Shown: positions 61,253-64,000 of the stretch, piece by piece
Position numbering within the stretch: the first letter of the stretch is position 1
Layout of the letters: each line of letters begins with the position of its first letter
Assembly: GCA_017590115.1 (NCBI GenBank)
Contig: JAGGNK010015225.1
Location: 1,315,656 to 1,379,655, forward strand
Reading direction: 5' to 3'
Source of the DNA: Montifringilla adamsi
Lineage: Eukaryota > Chordata > Aves > Passeriformes > Passeridae
Length of the DNA stretch: 64,000 nucleotides
The notes under the pieces: generated by a model
Seen by the model: the letters and a program-made list of their open reading frames with translations, nothing else
Database searches by the model: none
Told to the model about the DNA's origin: nothing
Translations under genes and position numbers: made by a program

Positions 61253-63106
61253 TCTTCAGGCATGAAAACCAGGAGTGAAAGGTCTCTGTGCTCCTGTCAG
61301 GGCACCCTCACAACTCCCCCGTGATGCTGACTGAACTCACAGAAATGCAAATCCAAAGGTCAGGCAACTTGGGAGTGGAGCTACAACCTGGAGGAAGAGG
61401 TTTCTCACTTTCAGGGTTGCTTTAAGAGTAGGAGTCACCTCTGAATATTAATAGGCACCTTCACAGGTCTTCCAGCTAATGATACATGAGCCACAAAAGT
61501 AAATATTTTCCTTTTCTCCTCTTGTTAAGGATAAAGATAATATCTTCTCACTCTAATCCCACATAATCAAATGTAGGACAGATAGCACATTAGAAGGTGG
61601 AAGACAGGAATTAAATTCTTTATATTAAAGTCTGGGCATTAAATTGTTTGTATTAGAACCAGGGAAGATTTAGAAACCACAATGTTAATTATTTTCTGCC
61701 TTTTTCTTTACTTCTAGCAGGACATTTCTGGAGGATTCTTTGTAGGTTCAAGGACTTTGTAAGGCCAAAGACTCTGCACAGTGGAGAAGAGTTCAAGGGT
61801 GACTCCATCCCATACTTGAGCAGAGCCAGATCCTCACCATGGACTGGCAACTGTGTCTGGGTGGGCTGTTCTGAAATGAAATCAGATGCAAATTCCCACA
61901 GTGAGCTGTGGTGGGCCAGGCTGGTTGAAAGAGGATTTTGTGATCAAAATCTTGCTAATCTTTAATCTAAATCCTCATCCTTATGCCACAGCAAGGCCTC
62001 TTCATAAGGACTTTTTGATATTAGGGTTCATGTCCATGAGTGGTTTTATGTCAGCTCAATTTTTGGCAGTTCTTACTTTCTAAACTCCACAATGAAACTT
62101 TCTTGGCTGGTCAAGCTGTCCACAGAGCTGCTAAAAATATCTTTTTGCACTGTCAGCTTGTGTTTGTGGGGGTTTTCTTCCCTAGTATTTGGGGGTGTGA
62201 TGGATTTACGTGGGTTTTTTAGGGGAATGCCTGAGTCAGGATAAGAAAAATGGCTGGAAAAACTCATTAGCTATGGAAGAAAGTGGCTTAAACCTCCTCA
62301 GCTCCAACCCAGCATCCTTGACTCAGGGCTGAGCTCCTGTGTGCAGATTCTGAACCTTCCCTTATGAATCAGCCCCTCCCCACAGCTGTTCTAAGCTTTG
62401 ACATAAAGTTGTATAAATCTCCCACTAAAATCCCTGATTTTCCCAGTGCTGGTAAAGGAAGAACATTAATTACCTGAAATTGTCTCTGCTCCACTGAGGC
62501 ACAGCATTTGCCTCCAGCATAGCTGATTTTCCAGGATGAAAGTGACTCCACACACGCCTTCCTTTCCTCTTTACTCTTACCCACACTCCTTAAAAAAATC
62601 CCCTTGTACCCCTCAGCATAAAAGCCCCAAACTTTTAGATTAATCAAGATATAAATTGCACTCCTGGGAGGGAGAAACTTCTCAGTGTCTCAAAAAAAAA
62701 AAAAAAAAAATCCATACTTTCTACTGTGCTGCAGTCCAGCACCTTGGCTTCAACAAGTGTGCAAGGAGCTGAGAGCCAACAGATTGTCTGCTTTGAAACT
62801 GAGACACAGCAATGCATCAAACATGCAAATCTGCTCTGCTGCAGCAGCTCCTTTCCAGGATATTTGCCCAAGGGAACCGAGCAGCTGCTGCAGGAGCTTT
62901 GATAGTTTTAGCACGGAAAATCTATTATTCATACATACACACACTGGAGGGAGGATTAATGGGGCTTCAAAGTTGTGCAAGGATGTTCCAATCTGTCCAA
63001 GCCAAGAGTGGAATCTCCAGCTCCAGAAGGAACAGCGTGGGAGTTGGGTCAGCTTTTGAGAGGAGCAGGGCTGACATCACTTCCAGGTGCTGCATCCTGC
63101 TGGATG

Positions 63107-63200
63107 AATCACAGGATCACTGAGGGTGGAAAAGGCCTCCAAGATCGAGTCCAACCTTCGATCCCCACCTTGTCAGCCACACCAGATCACGTCCAGTTCT
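63107..63200 (-). mobile_element. CR1 LINE 3' fragment
   Basis: ATCACAGGATCACTGAGGGT and GGAAAAGGCCTCCAAGATCG form a CR1 tail of the subfamily with CCTTTTCCAACCT. It is short. Confidence 0.8.
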
Positions 63201-63323
63201 TCCTGGAGCAATTCCCTGAACTGTTTTTCTGGAAGCTGTGGGTGTGGCTGTGCTTTGTTAACCCTGTGACTGGGTGAGAAGGAGCTGCCCTCTCCTGCCA
63301 ACCCTCCTGCCCAACGTCGCATC

Positions 63324-63460
63324 ATGGAATCATGGAATCATTGAGGTTGGAAAAACCCTCTAAGGTCATAGAATCCAACCTTCGCCCCAGCACTGCCATG
63401 CCCACCCCTAATCCATGTCCCCAAGTGCCACATCCACAAGGCTTTTAAACCCTTCCAGTG
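63324..63460 (-). mobile_element. CR1 LINE 3' fragment
   Basis: Two copies of CATGGAAT and then CATTGAGGTTGGAAAAACCC, continuing to CCCCAAGTGCCACATCCACA. It ends only a few bases before an oppositely oriented CR1. Confidence 0.88.
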
Positions 63461-63477
63461 GGATCCCTCTGCTCACT

Positions 63478-64000
63478 CAGGTGAGGCCCCACCTGCAGAG
63501 CTACCCCCAGCTCTGCTCCCAGCACAAGCAGGACCTCGAGATGTTGGAGAGAGTCTAGAGGAGGCACCAGGATGAGCAGAGGGATGGAGGAAAGGCTGGG
63601 AGGAAAGGCTGGAAGAGCTGAGATTGTTCAGCCTGGAGAAGAGAAGCTTTGGGGTGACTGTGGCCTTCCAGGCCCTGAAGGAGGCAACAAGATGGAGAAG
63701 GACTGTTGACAAGGCCTGGAGAGACAGGACAAGGGGGAATGGCTTCAAATAGAAAGAGAGTAGGTTTAGATTGGACATTAGGAAAAAATTCCTGTCTATG
63801 AAGGTGGTGAGACCCTGGCAGAGAGTACTCAGAGAAGCTGAGGCTGCCCCTGGATCCCTGGAAGTGTCCAAGGTAAGGTCGGATGGGGCTTGGAGCAGCC
63901 TGGGATGGTGAAAGGTGTCCCTGCCCATGGCAGGAGGTTGGAATGAGATGAGCTTTAAGGCACCTTAGAACCCAAACCATCTCATGATTCTGATTCTCTG
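63478..64000 (+). mobile_element. CR1 LINE fragment
   Basis: From GGTGAGGCCCCACCTGCAGA through TTTAGATTGGACATTAGGAA and GGCTGCCCCTGGATCCCTGG to a tail CATCTCATGATTCTGATTCT at the window edge. It is one of the longest CR1 copies here, and it may continue past the edge by a few bases of tail. Confidence 0.9.

Larger units (their letters stand above)
30561..64000. other. Presumed intergenic region upstream of CHCHD3
   Basis: No exon is recognised over this 33 kb. In human, the gene beyond the CHCHD3 promoter is EXOC4, pointing away from it. None of the EXOC4 N-terminal sequence I know appears in any plus-strand frame here. Apart from the repeats listed separately, I see nothing nameable in 32085-33494, 34617-35266, 35871-37733, 38360-40296, 42370-44235, 44321-46469, 51091-52102, 52211-53579, 55373-57182, 61253-63106 and the smaller gaps. 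Candidate enhancer-like blocks are reported as findings. Confidence 0.6.

Noticed and set aside
30561..64000. EXOC4 first exon
   Set aside because: It is expected on this side from human synteny, but none of its known N-terminal residues appear in any plus-strand frame. It probably lies farther right.

Overview
The window is vertebrate nuclear DNA, almost certainly from a songbird. It is dense with 5'-truncated CR1 LINE fragments that share the avian 3' end, and it carries several solo LTRs. There is one CpG-island promoter and no compact or operon-like coding. The only protein-coding gene I can support is the 5' part of CHCHD3 (MICOS subunit MIC19), on the minus strand. Exon 1 is at 30121-30201, exon 2 at about 28579-28654 and exon 3 at 8394-8478. 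The remaining exons should lie beyond position 1.

Layout: 1-8393 is part of CHCHD3 intron 3; about 8479-28578 is intron 2; about 28655-30120 is intron 1. The promoter CpG island is at about 29800-30560. It holds a duplicated CCAAT-box module, GC boxes, an RFX-type X-box and two oppositely oriented ZNF143-type (SBS) sites. To the right, about 30.56-64 kb looks intergenic. In human the next gene on that side is EXOC4, but I see no EXOC4 exon here.

The repeats fall into datable layers. There are about 28 CR1 pieces and at least nine solo LTRs from five families. One LTR has jumped into a CR1 with a clean 6-bp target duplication. Two large inverted repeats are present: arms of about 0.62-0.66 kb around 24.5/27.6 kb, and about 0.36 kb around 41.5/46.9 kb. 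A third inverted pair is two nearly identical CR1 copies at about 30.6 and 34.5 kb. Two unrelated 19-bp minisatellites occur: 33 copies at 37734-38359 and about 6 copies at 52103-52210. Other simple sequence includes a purine-only tract, an AT heptamer array with a 21-base assembly gap, and further AT-rich arrays.

I found no prokaryotic genes, CRISPR array or clearly new multi-gene system. The most unusual items are the inverted repeats, the promoter architecture, the minisatellite that is open in all three forward frames, and a few repeat-free, enhancer-like blocks in the intergenic half. The enhancer calls are inference and need an alignment.
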